Shown here piece by piece: positions 1 through 9,820 of a DNA stretch of 26,617 nt. The notes under the pieces are model-generated. The model had not been told where the DNA came from and made no database searches. It saw nothing but the letters and a program-made list of their open reading frames with translations. Positions within the stretch are counted from its first letter, which is position 1. Each line of letters opens with the position of its first letter. The DNA is from an uncultured Pelagibacteraceae bacterium (GTDB taxonomy: Bacteria; Pseudomonadota; Alphaproteobacteria; Pelagibacterales; Pelagibacteraceae): positions 1-26,617 of the forward strand of contig CACPEI010000008.1 in the NCBI GenBank assembly GCA_902632875.1, given 5' to 3'. Made by a program: the position numbers and the translations under genes.

Positions 1-239
1 ATGAAAATTACTTTGTTCGAACTTGCTGGTATTATTATTTCTTTAAAAATATATTTTAGAGCATCTGCAAGAGATTGTAACAAACCAAAAGGACCAACTA
101 CATTTGGTCCTTGTCTTTTCTGAACAAAAGCCCAAACTCTTCGATCTAACCAAACTATCATAGCCACTGAAACTAAAACAGGGATCAATAAAAATAAAAT
201 TTTGTAAGTTTCCTGAAAAATAATATTAAAGTATTCCAT
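1..239 (-). CDS. nuoH: NADH-quinone oxidoreductase subunit H (complex I), N-terminal part
   Basis: Reading the reverse strand from the ATG at 237-239 gives 79 residues with no stop before the window edge, so the gene is cut and only its start is seen. The protein begins with a hydrophobic first membrane helix, followed by [20 protein letters not shown] at about residues 29-48. This is the conserved matrix-loop motif of NuoH/ND1, the membrane subunit that helps form the quinone chamber where the peripheral arm meets the proton-pumping arm. It starts 3 bases after the nuoG stop codon, in the usual alphaproteobacterial order. The assignment is secure; nothing can be said about the C-terminal half. 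Confidence 0.93.
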   Translation of the reverse strand, partial: MEYFNIIFQETYKILFLLIPVLVSVAMIVWLDRRVWAFVQKRQGPNVVGPFGLLQSLADALKYIFKEIIIPASSNKVIF

Positions 240-242
240 ATA

Positions 243-2273
243 TTAACCTTCAGTGCCTGTTTTTTTAAAATCTATTTTTGAATTGTTACACTCAAGCATT
301 GTTTTAGATGAACGTGCAATGACATTAGAAAAATAATAATTTTTTAAATCAATCTGTAAAATTTCATCATTAAAATCATTGTCATTTATTTTATTAATTT
401 CTGAACTTTGTTGATCTTGATTTATCTTTAAGTAGTTAAGCATACTACTTTCAAGTTCATTTTTATCATTAAAAAGTTTTCTGTTATTCATAACTTCAGC
501 AAGATCATTTATAATTTGCCAATCCTCTTTAGCATCTCCTGGAGGATACGATGCCTTATAAGCTTTTTGTAATTTTCCTTCTAGATTTGTGTAGTGACCT
601 GATTGTTCTGTAAAAGCTGATCCAGGTAAAATTATGTCTGCAATTTCTGCACCTTTATCTCCATGACTTCCCTGATAAATTACAAATTCATCTTTCTTTT
701 TAAAATCTAAATTATCCTGTCCCATTAAAAAAATAATTTCAAATTTATTATTATGAAGATCATCTAAAATTTTATTACTTTTATCTATGATACCTAAATC
801 TAAATTTCCAACTGTAGCTGCATCTGTTGACAATAAATTTAATGGATTCCAATTATCACTAAATTTATTATTTTTATTTAAGAATGCTTTAGATAAATTA
901 AATAAATAATTTGCCGATTTTACTTTAAAAAATGACTCTCCAAATATCACAATTGGTTTTTTTGCCTCAATAATTTGCTTTGATAATTCATCATTATTTT
1001 CAAATATATCTTTGATTGTTTTAGTCTTTCCATTCAAACATTGATAATCATATGTTAAGTCCCCAACATCATTTAATGAAACAATTTTAGTATTGTTATT
1101 TACAAATGCTTTCCTTATTCTTGCATTTACCATTGTTGCTTCATATCTTGGATTTGTTCCTATTAATAAAATTAGGTCAGATTCTTCAATTCCGTTTATT
1201 GATGAATTAAACAGATAATTTTCTCTTTTTGAATTATCGATAAATCTCTTTTGAGATCTAAAATCATATTTTTTTGTATTAACTGTTCTTTCTAGAAATT
1301 CTTTAAAAATGAAACTTGTTTCCATGTTTGTTAGATCTCCAACAAAACCACAAATTCTATCTTTATTTGCATTTTCTATTTTAGATTTAATGATTTTGTA
1401 AACCTCGTCCCAATTAGCTTTTTCAAATTTATTATTATATTTAATATATGGCGTATCAAGCCTTTGGTTTAGTAATCCATCACATGCATATCTTGTTTTG
1501 TCTGAAATCCATTCTTCATTGATATCTTCATTAATGATAGGTAAAACTCTTTTTACTTCCCAATCATATGTATCGACCCGAATATTTGAACCAACTGCAT
1601 CCATTACATCTATTGTTTCAGTTTTTTTTAATTCCCATGGTCTCGCCTCAAAAACATATGGTTTGGATGTAAGAGCACCAACTGGACAAAGGTCAATCAC
1701 ATTTCCAGATAATTCTGATTGAACCGATTGCTCTAAATATGTAGTAATCTGCATATCCTCTCCTCTTCCAATAGCTCCTAACTCAGGTACACCTGCTACC
1801 TCAGTTGCAAATCTTACACATCTTGTACAATGAATACATCTTGTCATTTGTGTTTTGATAAGTGGGCCCATATTTTTATCAGGTACAGCTCTTTTATTTT
1901 CTTTAAATCTAGACTTGTCTATTCCATAAAACATTGATTGGTCTTGAAGGTCACATTCTCCTCCTTGATCACAAACAGGGCAATCTAAAGGATGATTTGC
2001 TAATAAAAACTCCATCACCCCTTTTCTTGATTTCTCAATTTTTGGAGTATTAGTCTTTATAACCATTCCATCTGCTGCAGGCATAGCACATGAAGCAATA
2101 GGTTTGGGCGATTTTTCCATTTCTACTAAACACATTCTACAATTTCCAGCTATCGATAATTTTTCATGGTAACAAAATCTTGGGATTTCTACGCCTGCTT
2201 TTTCACAAGCCTGAAGAACAGTAAGTCCTTCTTCAACCTCAACTTCTATATCATTAACTTTTAATTTATGCAT
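243..2273 (-). CDS. nuoG: NADH-quinone oxidoreductase subunit G (complex I, iron-sulfur subunit)
   Basis: A 676-residue protein of normal length for alphaproteobacterial NuoG. It is the largest subunit of the NADH-oxidising arm and carries several iron-sulfur centres. Visible ligands are C34, C45, C48 and C62 for a ferredoxin-like [2Fe-2S] centre; H94, C98, C101 and C107 for the His-ligated [4Fe-4S] centre; and C146, C149, C152 and C196 for a further [4Fe-4S] centre. The rest is a degenerate molybdopterin-oxidoreductase fold. No extra cysteine set for the N7 cluster found in some bacteria is apparent, which fits the mitochondrial-like form. The start overlaps the end of nuoF by 8 bases, so the two are probably translationally coupled. 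Confidence 0.96.
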   Translation of the reverse strand: MHKLKVNDIEVEVEEGLTVLQACEKAGVEIPRFCYHEKLSIAGNCRMCLVEMEKSPKPIASCAMPAADGMVIKTNTPKIEKSRKGVMEFLLANHPLDCPVCDQGGECDLQDQSMFYGIDKSRFKENKRAVPDKNMGPLIKTQMTRCIHCTRCVRFATEVAGVPELGAIGRGEDMQITTYLEQSVQSELSGNVIDLCPVGALTSKPYVFEARPWELKKTETIDVMDAVGSNIRVDTYDWEVKRVLPIINEDINEEWISDKTRYACDGLLNQRLDTPYIKYNNKFEKANWDEVYKIIKSKIENANKDRICGFVGDLTNMETSFIFKEFLERTVNTKKYDFRSQKRFIDNSKRENYLFNSSINGIEESDLILLIGTNPRYEATMVNARIRKAFVNNNTKIVSLNDVGDLTYDYQCLNGKTKTIKDIFENNDELSKQIIEAKKPIVIFGESFFKVKSANYLFNLSKAFLNKNNKFSDNWNPLNLLSTDAATVGNLDLGIIDKSNKILDDLHNNKFEIIFLMGQDNLDFKKKDEFVIYQGSHGDKGAEIADIILPGSAFTEQSGHYTNLEGKLQKAYKASYPPGDAKEDWQIINDLAEVMNNRKLFNDKNELESSMLNYLKINQDQQSSEINKINDNDFNDEILQIDLKNYYFSNVIARSSKTMLECNNSKIDFKKTGTEG

Positions 2274-3594
2274 TTTTATCCAACAAATGTTGATCCACTA
2301 AATAAGGAATATTTTTTTTCTCTTTAACAATTGGATCAAATTTATTTCTTTTTTTAATTTCATCTTTAAAATGTCTTAATAAACCTTGCACTGGCCAAGA
2401 AGAACCCTCACCAAAAGCACAAATTGTATGACCCTCTATTTGTTTTGTTACATCACCAAGCATTTCTATTTCATCTTTAGACGCTTCTCCTTTTGCCATT
2501 CTTTCAAGCATTCTCCACATCCAACCCGAACCTTCTCTGCAAGGTGTGCACTGACCACAGCTTTCATGTTTATAAAATCTCGCGATCCTAGCCATACATT
2601 TTATGATGTCTTGATCTTTATTTATTACAACAACCCCAGCTGTTCCCAATCCACTTTTTTCAGCTATCAATGAGTCAAAATCCATTGTTAATGTCTCACA
2701 TTTTTCTTTAGGTATTAATGGCATTGATGATCCACCTGGAATAACAGCTTGTAAATTTTCCCAACCACCAATTACACCACCGGCATGAACCTCAATCAAT
2801 TCTTTTAAAGGAATATTCATTTCCTCTTCAACATTACATGGGTTATTTACATTGCCAGATATACAAAAGATTTTAGTACCTGTATTTTTTTCTCTACCTA
2901 AAGATGAGAACCATTTACCACCTCTCCTAAGTATTGTTGGTACTACTGCTATTGTTTCAACATTGTTAATTATCGTTGGGCAACCGTAAAGGCCAATTAA
3001 TGCTGGAAAGGGAGGTTTTAATCTTGGTTGACCCTTTTTTCCCTCAATACTCTCGAGTAATGCTGTTTCTTCTCCACAAATATAAGCGCCAGCTCCATAG
3101 TGAATATAAATATCCAAATCCCATCCTGTACCTGCAGCGTTTTTACCTAACAATTTTTTTTCATAAGCCTCATCAATTGCTGCTTGTAGTTTTTGCCCGT
3201 CAACAAAATATTCACCTCTAATATAAATGTAGCAAACATGAGCTTGAATTGCGTAGGACGCTATCAAGCATCCTTCAATTAATTTATGAGGTTCAAATCT
3301 TAAAATATCTCTGTCTTTGCATGTACCTGGTTCGGACTCATCTCCATTAATCACTAAGTAATGAGGTCTTGAACCAACTTCTTTAGGTGCAAATGACCAT
3401 TTTAAGCCAGTTGGAAATCCTGCGCCTCCTCTACCTCTAAGTTGTGAGTCTTTAATTTCATTTATGATCCAGTCTCTGCCTTTACCTGTTATCTCTTTGG
3501 TGTTAACCCAGTCACCTCTTTTTTGAGATGAAATCAAATCAGGCCCTAAATCATTATATAAGTTTTGAAAAATTCTATCGTGATCTTTAAGCAT
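2266..3594 (-). CDS. nuoF: NADH-quinone oxidoreductase subunit F (complex I, NADH- and FMN-binding)
   Basis: A 442-residue protein. NuoF binds NADH and FMN and passes electrons into the iron-sulfur chain. The glycine-rich loop [10 protein letters not shown] (residues 54-63) is the nucleotide/FMN-binding signature; [13 protein letters not shown] follows mid-protein. The N3 [4Fe-4S] ligands are C346, C349 and C352 in [12 protein letters not shown], plus C392 in HTICAFGEG. Length and motifs are standard. It overlaps nuoE by 8 bases at its start and nuoG by 8 bases at its end, consistent with a tightly coupled nuo operon. Confidence 0.97.
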   Translation of the reverse strand: MLKDHDRIFQNLYNDLGPDLISSQKRGDWVNTKEITGKGRDWIINEIKDSQLRGRGGAGFPTGLKWSFAPKEVGSRPHYLVINGDESEPGTCKDRDILRFEPHKLIEGCLIASYAIQAHVCYIYIRGEYFVDGQKLQAAIDEAYEKKLLGKNAAGTGWDLDIYIHYGAGAYICGEETALLESIEGKKGQPRLKPPFPALIGLYGCPTIINNVETIAVVPTILRRGGKWFSSLGREKNTGTKIFCISGNVNNPCNVEEEMNIPLKELIEVHAGGVIGGWENLQAVIPGGSSMPLIPKEKCETLTMDFDSLIAEKSGLGTAGVVVINKDQDIIKCMARIARFYKHESCGQCTPCREGSGWMWRMLERMAKGEASKDEIEMLGDVTKQIEGHTICAFGEGSSWPVQGLLRHFKDEIKKRNKFDPIVKEKKNIPYLVDQHLLDKNA

Positions 3595-4195
3595 TTTTTA
3601 AATCCATTAATGTTTTTCTATTATTTTCTGGCTCATTATTTATTCTTCCTCTGTATGAACCGGGTATCGGTTTTTCCCCACTTAAAATTTTATCTAAAAT
3701 TTTCAAAGTCTTTTCTTTATCAAGATCTTCATAATAATCATCATTAATTTGCATCATTGGAGCATTAACACAAGCACCAAGACACTCAACTTCCATCCAT
3801 GAGCAACTTTTATCATTTGATAACTCTGACTCATTTTCAGATATTTTTTCTTTACATGCCTCAACTATTTTATTTGCTCCTCTTATCATGCACGGAGTTG
3901 TGGTACACACTTGAATAAAATATTTACCAACTGGTGACAAATTGTACATACTGTAGAAAGTAGCGACCTCATAAACTTTTATATAAGGCATGTTCAAAAA
4001 TTTTGCGATGTATTTCATGGCAGCTAAAGGTATCCAGTTGTCATTTTGTTTTTGAGCAATATATAGTAATGCCATTACAGCACTTTGTTGTTTTCCTTTT
4101 GGATATTTATCAACAATCTTTCTTGCTGCCTCTAATGAAGAAGGGTTGAATTCAAAATTCTCAGGTTGGTTTTTTGCGGGCTTTCTTAAACTCAT
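3587..4195 (-). CDS. nuoE: NADH-quinone oxidoreductase subunit E (complex I, 24 kDa type)
   Basis: A 202-residue thioredoxin-fold subunit of the NADH dehydrogenase module. The four ligands of the N1a [2Fe-2S] centre are C97 and C102 (QVCTTTPCM) and C138 and C142 ([10 protein letters not shown]), in the family pattern. The N-terminal helical region (about residues 17-90, with [10 protein letters not shown]) matches the 24 kDa family. The C-terminal 40 residues, ending in a polar, basic tail, are poorly conserved, as is usual in alphaproteobacteria. It overlaps nuoD by 4 bases and nuoF by 8. Confidence 0.96.
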   Translation of the reverse strand: MSLRKPAKNQPENFEFNPSSLEAARKIVDKYPKGKQQSAVMALLYIAQKQNDNWIPLAAMKYIAKFLNMPYIKVYEVATFYSMYNLSPVGKYFIQVCTTTPCMIRGANKIVEACKEKISENESELSNDKSCSWMEVECLGACVNAPMMQINDDYYEDLDKEKTLKILDKILSGEKPIPGSYRGRINNEPENNRKTLMDLKNA

Positions 4196-5367
4196 CTATC
4201 AACCTCCCCAAAAACTATATCAAGAGAGCCAAGTACAGCAGGAACGTCTGCTAACATATGACCCTTAATTAAATAATCCATTGATTGCAAATGTGAAAAT
4301 CCTGGTGCTCGAATTTTACACTTATATGGTTTACTAGAACCATCTGAAATCAAATATACACCAAATTCACCTTTAGGTGCCTCAACAGCAGTATAAATTT
4401 CATCCTTGGGTACACGATATCCTTCAGTGAATAATTTAAAATGATGTATTAATGCTTCCATTGATTGTTTAATTTCTTTTTTTGATGGTGGAGATATTTT
4501 TCCATCAAATGTTTTTATTGGGCCTTTCTCCATTTTAGATAAACACTGTTTAATAATGGAAACACTTTCTTTCATCTCCTCAATTCTACATAAATATCTG
4601 TCATAACAGTCACCATTTTTACCCACAGGGATTTTAAATTCTAATTGATCATAACAATCGTAAGGTTGAGATTTTCTAAGATCCCATGGTATGCCAGAAC
4701 CTCTAATCATAACACCACTAAAAGAGTAATCTAATGCATCATCTTTGGTTACCACGCCTATATCAACGTTTCTTTGTTTAAATATTCTGTTATCGGTTAG
4801 AAGGTTCTCAAGATCATTTATTATCTTTGGGAAACTTTCGCAAAATTTTGCTATGTCATTTTCTAGACCAGCTGGTAAATCTTGATGAACACCACCGGCC
4901 CTGAAATAATTTGCATGTAATCTTGATCCTGATGCTCTTTCATAAAAAGTCATCAAAGTCTCTCTTTCCTCAAATCCCCATAACGATGGAGTTAAAGCGC
5001 CAACATCTAAAGCTTGAGTAGTCACATTTAATATGTGACTTAAAATTCTTCCAATTTCACAAAACATAACTCTTATATATTGTGCTCTTAGTGGAACATC
5101 GATATTCAAAATTTTTTCAATTGCTAGTGCAAATGCGTGCTCTTGGTTCATAGGTGCAACATAATCAAGTCGATCAAAATATGGAACTGCTTGCATATAT
5201 GTTTTATTTTCAATTAATTTTTCTGTTCCTCGATGTAACAAACCAATATGGGGGTCTGCTTTTTCTACAACCTCCCCATCAAGCTCTAATATTAGTCTTA
5301 ACACGCCATGGGCTGCAGGATGTTGTGGACCAAAATTTAAATTTAGATTTTTAATTTTTTTTGTCAT
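4192..5367 (-). CDS. nuoD: NADH-quinone oxidoreductase subunit D (complex I, 49 kDa type)
   Basis: With the start at 5367 this is a 391-residue protein, normal for NuoD, beginning [29 protein letters not shown] is the hallmark of the 49 kDa subunit, which builds the quinone site with NuoB and NuoH. The open frame runs upstream to 5424, but those extra 19 residues lie inside nuoC and do not resemble the family N-terminus, so I chose the inner ATG. An AAGGAA stretch sits about 14 bases upstream. Other family features include the [12 protein letters not shown] segment and the C-terminal DIVFGEVDR. The start overlaps nuoC by 17 bases. Confidence 0.95.
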   Translation of the reverse strand: MTKKIKNLNLNFGPQHPAAHGVLRLILELDGEVVEKADPHIGLLHRGTEKLIENKTYMQAVPYFDRLDYVAPMNQEHAFALAIEKILNIDVPLRAQYIRVMFCEIGRILSHILNVTTQALDVGALTPSLWGFEERETLMTFYERASGSRLHANYFRAGGVHQDLPAGLENDIAKFCESFPKIINDLENLLTDNRIFKQRNVDIGVVTKDDALDYSFSGVMIRGSGIPWDLRKSQPYDCYDQLEFKIPVGKNGDCYDRYLCRIEEMKESVSIIKQCLSKMEKGPIKTFDGKISPPSKKEIKQSMEALIHHFKLFTEGYRVPKDEIYTAVEAPKGEFGVYLISDGSSKPYKCKIRAPGFSHLQSMDYLIKGHMLADVPAVLGSLDIVFGEVDR

Positions 5368-5956
5368 TGGTTTCTGATACTTCCTTAATATATTTAGTCC
5401 CTTCCCAAGGACTTTCGTAATCAAAATTTCTATAATTTTGTTCTAATTTGACTGGCTCTTTAATGACTTTTTTTTTGTCTTCACTATACCTAACCTCTGA
5501 GTGGCCTGTTAAAGGAAAATCTTTTCTTAATGGGTGACCCTCAAAACCGTAATCAGTCAATATTCTTCTTAAATCAGGATGATCTTTAAAATTCACTCCA
5601 TACATATCAAATACTTCTCTTTCCATCCAATTTGCTGATGGAAACACAGGTGTTAAAGATGGTATAAGCTCATTTTCATTTATAGTATAACTTAAAATCA
5701 ATCTGTGATTAAACTCATGACTTAGAAATAAATATACAATTTTAAACCTTTGAGTTTCTTCAGGATAATCTACTACTGTAATATCTATAAGTTGTCTAAA
5801 TTTAATATCATTATTTGTTTTTATGAATAAGACAACATCAATTAGATCCTCTTTATCAATTTTAACATAAATTTGATTATGTTTAATCGAAGTCTTATTG
5901 ATCTTAGTAGTTAATTTCGAATTAATTTTTTTTTCTAAATCAATTAAATTATTCAT
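5351..5956 (-). CDS. nuoC: NADH-quinone oxidoreductase subunit C (complex I, 30 kDa type)
   Basis: A 201-residue protein of the NuoC/30 kDa family, a structural subunit of the peripheral arm. The signature [10 protein letters not shown] (residues 112-121) is followed by the [10 protein letters not shown] segment and HPLRKDFPL up to about residue 149. It is a stand-alone NuoC, not the NuoCD fusion of enterobacteria. The start lies one base from the end of nuoB, and its end overlaps nuoD by 17 bases. The N-terminal 60 residues are weakly conserved, lysine- and asparagine-rich, in keeping with the AT-rich genome. Confidence 0.95.
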   Translation of the reverse strand: MNNLIDLEKKINSKLTTKINKTSIKHNQIYVKIDKEDLIDVVLFIKTNNDIKFRQLIDITVVDYPEETQRFKIVYLFLSHEFNHRLILSYTINENELIPSLTPVFPSANWMEREVFDMYGVNFKDHPDLRRILTDYGFEGHPLRKDFPLTGHSEVRYSEDKKKVIKEPVKLEQNYRNFDYESPWEGTKYIKEVSETNDKKN

Positions 5957-5957
5957 T

Positions 5958-6473
5958 TTATCTCTTGAAAGAACCTTTGTTTCTAATTTTTTTTTGTAAT
6001 TGCATTATTCCATACAACAATGCCTCTGCTGAAGGTGGGCAACCTGGAACATATACATCAACAGGTACAATACGATCGCAACCTCTAACCACAGAATATG
6101 AGTAATGATAATAACCTCCGCCGTTTGCACAACTTCCCATTGATATGACATATCTTGGTTCAGGCATTTGATCATAAACCTTTCTTAAAGCAGGAGCCAT
6201 TTTGTTTGTTAAAGTTCCCGCAACAATCATTACATCTGATTGTCTAGGTGATCCTCTTGGGGCAGCACCAAATCTCTCAAGATCATATCTTGGCATTGCT
6301 GTCTGCATCATTTCAACAGCGCAACAAGCAAGACCAAAAGTCATCCAATGTAAAGATCCAGATCTAGACCAATTAACTAAATTCTCTAATGAAGTTGTTA
6401 TAAAACCATTTTTACCAAAATCCTCTGCAAGTTGTTTAAATTCTTCCGGTACTTGATCTAATCTATTGTTCAT
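5958..6473 (-). CDS. nuoB: NADH-quinone oxidoreductase subunit B (complex I, PSST type)
   Basis: A 171-residue protein carrying the terminal [4Fe-4S] centre N2, which hands electrons to quinone. The four ligands are C50 and C51 (the tandem cysteine pair in GLACCAVEM), C115 in GSCANGGG and C145 in [11 protein letters not shown]. Length and motifs are standard. It lies 10 bases after nuoA and 1 base before nuoC. Confidence is very high because the tandem-cysteine motif is diagnostic for the family. Confidence 0.97.
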   Translation of the reverse strand: MNNRLDQVPEEFKQLAEDFGKNGFITTSLENLVNWSRSGSLHWMTFGLACCAVEMMQTAMPRYDLERFGAAPRGSPRQSDVMIVAGTLTNKMAPALRKVYDQMPEPRYVISMGSCANGGGYYHYSYSVVRGCDRIVPVDVYVPGCPPSAEALLYGIMQLQKKIRNKGSFKR

Positions 6474-6483
6474 TTAAAAAATT

Positions 6484-6870
6484 TTATTCCCAGTCTAATG
6501 CACCCTTTTTCCATTCATAAATAAATCCAATTGTGAGTATGAACAAAAAAATCATCATTGATGTAAAACCTAAGATACCAATATTTCCTAAAGAGATTGC
6601 CCAAGGAAATAAAAAAGCGATTTCAAGATCAAAAATTATAAATAATATTGCAACTAAATAGAACCTTACATCAAATTCCATTCTTGAATCTTGAAAGGGT
6701 TCAAATCCGCATTCATAAGCAGATAACTTCTCTGGATCTGGATTTTTTGGTGATAAGATAAAATTAATTACTATGAAAGCACAACTTAATCCTAATGCTA
6801 TAATTAGGAACAAAATTATTGGTAAATAATCTTTTAAAAACTCCGCACTCATTGGTCGGATGTATATCAT
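6484..6870 (-). CDS. nuoA: NADH-quinone oxidoreductase subunit A (complex I membrane subunit)
   Basis: Up to 128 residues with three predicted membrane helices (about residues 14-36, 67-88 and 94-116). The loop between helices 1 and 2 holds [12 protein letters not shown], the conserved NuoA/ND3 motif whose cysteine sits near the quinone pocket. [21 protein letters not shown] in the second helix is also typical. Two starts are possible: the ATG at 6870 ([11 protein letters not shown]) or the ATG at 6852 (MSAEFLKDY). The inner one matches the usual family N-terminus better, but neither has a clear Shine-Dalgarno sequence. It is the first gene of the nuo operon, with a 139-base leader back to tRNA-Asp that contains a 40-base-period direct repeat. 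Confidence 0.94.
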   Translation of the reverse strand: MIYIRPMSAEFLKDYLPIILFLIIALGLSCAFIVINFILSPKNPDPEKLSAYECGFEPFQDSRMEFDVRFYLVAILFIIFDLEIAFLFPWAISLGNIGILGFTSMMIFLFILTIGFIYEWKKGALDWE

Positions 6871-6915
6871 TTTTTTTGGCTAGATGAAGTGATCTTAAGT
6901 CACATTTTAAATAAA

Positions 6916-6981
6916 AAAAAAATCAACAAAATCAATTATTTACACCGTCCAAGCGAAAAAAATCAACAAAATCAATTGTTT
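6916..6981. repeat. Two-copy direct repeat in the nuoA leader
   Basis: The 26-base segment at 6916-6941 recurs at 6956-6981 with one mismatch (A at 6938, G at 6978), a period of exactly 40 bases. Each copy contains AAAATCAA twice, 9 bases apart, so the octamer occurs four times (6919, 6928, 6959, 6968). On the nuo coding strand the octamer reads TTGATTTT. It lies between tRNA-Asp and nuoA. It may be a duplicated regulator-binding site or promoter element; the sequence alone does not decide. Confidence 0.8.
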
Positions 6982-7009
6982 AGCAGTAATACATGGAATC
7001 AATTAAAAG

Positions 7010-7086
7010 TGGCGGGAGTGAAGGGACTCGAACCCTCGACCTATCGCGTGACAGGCGATCGCTCTAACCAACTGAGCTACACCCCC
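7010..7086 (-). tRNA. tRNA-Asp (anticodon GUC)
   Basis: On the reverse strand GGGGGTG (7086-7080) pairs with CACTCCC (7020-7014), followed by G73 and a genome-encoded CCA (7012-7010), 77 nt in all. The D arm GCTCAGTTGGTTAGAGC, the anticodon loop CTGTCAC with anticodon GTC, and the T arm GAGGGTTCGAGTCCCTT all fit. G73 is the expected discriminator for tRNA-Asp. It lies 14 nt downstream of tRNA-Val and probably shares its transcript. Confidence 0.97.
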
Positions 7087-7100
7087 ACTTTTCAACATTT

Positions 7101-7176
7101 TGGTGGGCAGTAAAGGACTCGAACCTTTGACCCCCTCGGTGTAAACGAGATGCTCTACCAACTGAGCTAACCGCCC
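7101..7176 (-). tRNA. tRNA-Val (anticodon UAC)
   Basis: On the reverse strand GGGCGGT (7176-7170) pairs with ACTGCCC (7111-7105), followed by A73 and an encoded CCA (7103-7101), 76 nt in all. The anticodon stem TCTCG/CGAGG encloses the loop TTTACAC, giving anticodon TAC. The T arm AAAGGTTCGAGTCCTTT is canonical. It is the first gene behind the promoter at 7196-7224, followed by tRNA-Asp and then nuoA. Confidence 0.97.
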
Positions 7177-7195
7177 ATAACCAAAAACAACGTGT

Positions 7196-7224
7196 TTTAT
7201 ATCTTTAAGTTAAATAACCGTCAA
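7196..7224 (-). promoter_or_regulatory. Sigma70-type promoter for tRNA-Val/tRNA-Asp (and possibly nuo)
   Basis: On the reverse strand a -35 box TTGACG (7224-7219), a spacer of exactly 17 bases and a -10 box TATAAA (7201-7196) precede tRNA-Val by about 20 bases. This is close to consensus and predicts a leader of roughly 12 nt. It lies in the gap after the small gene that follows lon. No hairpin terminator is visible between the tRNAs and nuoA, so read-through into nuo is plausible. Confidence 0.75.
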
Positions 7225-7253
7225 GTTTATTAGTTATATTGAATTTTGGGATT

Positions 7254-7373
7254 TTAAAATCCACCTCTCCAATTGTTTTTAGAGTTAAAATTGTCTTTTT
7301 CTATTTTTGATGTTGGCCTGGTTAAGTAATAAGTAATAAAAATAACAACTATTAAAATTATAAATAATTCCAT
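7254..7373 (-). CDS. Small single-span membrane protein of unknown function, downstream of lon
   Basis: A 39-codon open frame on the reverse strand. The protein starts MELFIILIVVIFITYYL, one strongly hydrophobic helix (residues 2-17), and continues with a polar tail ending NNWRGGF. By the positive-inside rule (TRPTSK just after the helix) the tail probably faces the cytoplasm. The ATG lies 8 bases after the lon stop codon, so it is probably the last gene of the tig-clpP-clpX-lon run; the next promoter (7196-7224) begins 29 bases after its stop. There is no Shine-Dalgarno sequence. I do not recognise a family. The clean composition (one helix plus a soluble tail) and tight operon spacing argue that it is real. 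Confidence 0.6.
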   Translation of the reverse strand: MELFIILIVVIFITYYLTRPTSKIEKDNFNSKNNWRGGF

Positions 7374-7381
7374 AAAAAACT

Positions 7382-9760
7382 TTATTGAATACTTGCCTGA
7401 GATTTATCATCTTTTTTTGAAATATCAACTTCAACCCACTCTGTCTTTTTAAGCTCTTTAGTTAGCGCAATTTTTAAAACTTCATCAGCAAACTCAACAG
7501 GTGTTATTTTTATTTCATCAATAATTTTTCTTGGCATATCTACCAAATCTTTCTCATTTTCTTTTGGTATCAAAACTTGCTTAATTCCAGCTCTATGAGC
7601 AGCTAACAACTTTTCTTTTAGTCCTCCTATTGGTAGCACTTGTCCTGTTAATGTAACTTCCCCTGTCATCGCTACATCTCTTTTAACTGGTATTTTTGTT
7701 ATTGATGACACTATAGAAGTCACCATTCCTATACCTGCTGATGGACCATCTTTTGGCGTAGCTCCCTCAGGAACGTGGATATGAAAATCTTTTTTTTCAA
7801 ATACTGGAGGTATAATTCCATATTCTAGACATTTAGATCTAACAAAAGATTTTGCAGCCTTCACTGACTCCTGCATGACATCACCTAATTTACCAGTAAT
7901 TTGCATTCTTCCTTTTCCAGGCATTGTGGCAGTTTCAATTTTTAAAATCTCTCCACCATATTCAGTCCAAGCAAGTCCAGTAACAATACCAATTCTATCC
8001 TCAGTTTCTAATTCTCCTGATTTAAATTTTGGAACACCTAAAAAATCTGACAAATTTTTATTATCAATGTTGACTTCTTTTTCTTCACCAGCAACAACTT
8101 TTTTGACTACTTTTCTTGCAATCTTAGAAATCTCTCTTTCTAAATTTCTCACTCCAGATTCTTTCGTGTAACTTCTAATTATTTCTTTAATTATATCACT
8201 ACCAAGTTTCATCTCTGCTTCTTTTACACCGTTATCCTTAATTTGTTTTGGAAGTAAAAATTTATTAGCAATATTTATTTTTTCATCCTCAGTATATCCA
8301 GCGAGTCTGATAACCTCCATCCTATCTAAAAGAGGTGGTAATATATTTAAAGTGTTTGCTGTTGTTACAAACATTACATCAGATAAATCATAATCTACTT
8401 CGAGATAATGATCGTTAAATGTTGTATTTTGTTCGGGATCTAGAGCTTCTAGCAAAGCAGATGATGGATCTCCTCTATAATCATTACCAATTTTGTCAAT
8501 TTCATCAAGTAATATTAATGGATTTTTTGTACCAGCTTTTTTCATCATTTGAATAATTTTTCCAGGTAGTGATCCAATGTAAGTTCTTCTATGTCCTCTT
8601 ATCTCAGCCTCATCACGCATACCCCCAACAGACATTCGCACAAATTCTCTATTAGTCGCTTTTGCAATTGATTTTCCTAAAGAAGTTTTACCAACACCTG
8701 GGGGGCCCACTAGACATAAAATTGGACCTTTAATTTTTTCCATTCGTTTTTGAACAGCTAGGAATTCAACAATTCTCTCTTTGATTTTCTCTAAACCAAA
8801 ATGATCTTTATCTAAAACATTGAGGGCTTTTTTTAAATCTATATCAACTTCACTTTTTTTATGCCAAGGAAGTTCAATCATCCAATCTAAATAATTTCTC
8901 ACTACAGTCGCTTCAGCAGACATTGGACTCATATTTTTTAATTTTTTAAGTTCCTGTAAACATTTCTTTTCTACCTCTTTTGGCATCTTAGCTTTTAAAA
9001 TTGATTTATTTAAACTCGTACTTTCATCTTTTCCATCCTCTATTTCCCCTAATTCTTTTTGAATAGCTTTAAGCTGTTCATTTAGGTAATATTCCCTTTG
9101 GGTTTTTTCCATTTGAGTTTTAACTCTTCCTCTAATTCTTTTTTCTACGCCAATTATACTAGTTTCATTTTCCATAATTTTAATAATCGCATTCAATCGT
9201 TTTTTAACATCAACAGTTTCAAAAATTTGTTGTTTTTCAGAAATTGTCGCTGAGATGTGCGATGCAATGTTATCTGCTATTTGAGAAGGATCTTTTAATT
9301 GTTTAATAGTCTCTATCGTTTCATTTGATATTTTTTTATTTATTGATGTAAGTTTTTCAAGCCTTCTCAGAGCTGTTGCAGCTAAAGGATATAAATCTTC
9401 CTCATTGCTTACCAAATCCTTATTTACACTATAATCGCAAGTGATAAATTTTTCATTATCCTTAAAATCTAAAATTTTTACTCTTTTTTTTCCTTCAACT
9501 AAAACTTTAACTGTCCCATCTGGTAATTTTAATAATTGAAGAATGCTTCCTTCACACCCATACATGAATATATCTGTTTTTTTAGGATCATCTATTTCAG
9601 AATTTTTTTGAGTTACTAAAACAATCTTTTTATCTCTTTTCATTACCTCATTTAGAGCAGATATTGATTTATCTCTTCCTACAAACAACGGGATAACCAT
9701 GCTTGGAAAAACCACAATATCTCTTAATGGCAATAAAGGTGATGTTAATTTAATCTCCAT
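7382..9760 (-). CDS. lon: ATP-dependent protease Lon
   Basis: A 792-residue LonA-type protease, a cytosolic hexamer that unfolds and degrades damaged and regulatory proteins. Domains in order: N-terminal substrate-binding domain (about 1-200), coiled linker (200-300), AAA+ module with Walker A GPPGVGKT (352-359) and Walker B ILLDEID (416-422), and the C-terminal peptidase domain with catalytic S674 in PKDGPSAG and K717 in GGLKEKLLAAHRAG, matching the Ser-Lys dyad spacing of E. coli Lon (43 residues). Length is near the family norm; nothing is missing. A perfect TATAAT (reverse strand, 9781-9776) lies 16 bases upstream of the start but has no good -35 partner, so an internal promoter is only possible. 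It follows clpX with a 60-base gap. Confidence 0.97.
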   Translation of the reverse strand: MEIKLTSPLLPLRDIVVFPSMVIPLFVGRDKSISALNEVMKRDKKIVLVTQKNSEIDDPKKTDIFMYGCEGSILQLLKLPDGTVKVLVEGKKRVKILDFKDNEKFITCDYSVNKDLVSNEEDLYPLAATALRRLEKLTSINKKISNETIETIKQLKDPSQIADNIASHISATISEKQQIFETVDVKKRLNAIIKIMENETSIIGVEKRIRGRVKTQMEKTQREYYLNEQLKAIQKELGEIEDGKDESTSLNKSILKAKMPKEVEKKCLQELKKLKNMSPMSAEATVVRNYLDWMIELPWHKKSEVDIDLKKALNVLDKDHFGLEKIKERIVEFLAVQKRMEKIKGPILCLVGPPGVGKTSLGKSIAKATNREFVRMSVGGMRDEAEIRGHRRTYIGSLPGKIIQMMKKAGTKNPLILLDEIDKIGNDYRGDPSSALLEALDPEQNTTFNDHYLEVDYDLSDVMFVTTANTLNILPPLLDRMEVIRLAGYTEDEKINIANKFLLPKQIKDNGVKEAEMKLGSDIIKEIIRSYTKESGVRNLEREISKIARKVVKKVVAGEEKEVNIDNKNLSDFLGVPKFKSGELETEDRIGIVTGLAWTEYGGEILKIETATMPGKGRMQITGKLGDVMQESVKAAKSFVRSKCLEYGIIPPVFEKKDFHIHVPEGATPKDGPSAGIGMVTSIVSSITKIPVKRDVAMTGEVTLTGQVLPIGGLKEKLLAAHRAGIKQVLIPKENEKDLVDMPRKIIDEIKITPVEFADEVLKIALTKELKKTEWVEVDISKKDDKSQASIQ

Positions 9761-9820
9761 CTAATAAATATGGATATTATAATCTATTTTGCAATACCTT
9801 TTTGCTATTTATTAAGGATA

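Noticed and set aside
5368..5424. Longer NuoD start at 5424
   Set aside because: The extra residues lie within nuoC coding sequence and do not resemble the NuoD N-terminus; the ATG at 5367 gives the normal family length.
243..6870. A sensor or unusual fusion hidden in the nuo operon
   Set aside because: All subunits have normal length, order and cluster-ligand residues; this is an ordinary complex I operon.
6889..7113. Plus-strand open frame of 74 codons across tRNA-Asp
   Set aside because: It is the antisense of a tRNA; its GLEPSTYRVTGDRSNQL-like peptide is the well-known false protein read from tRNA genes.
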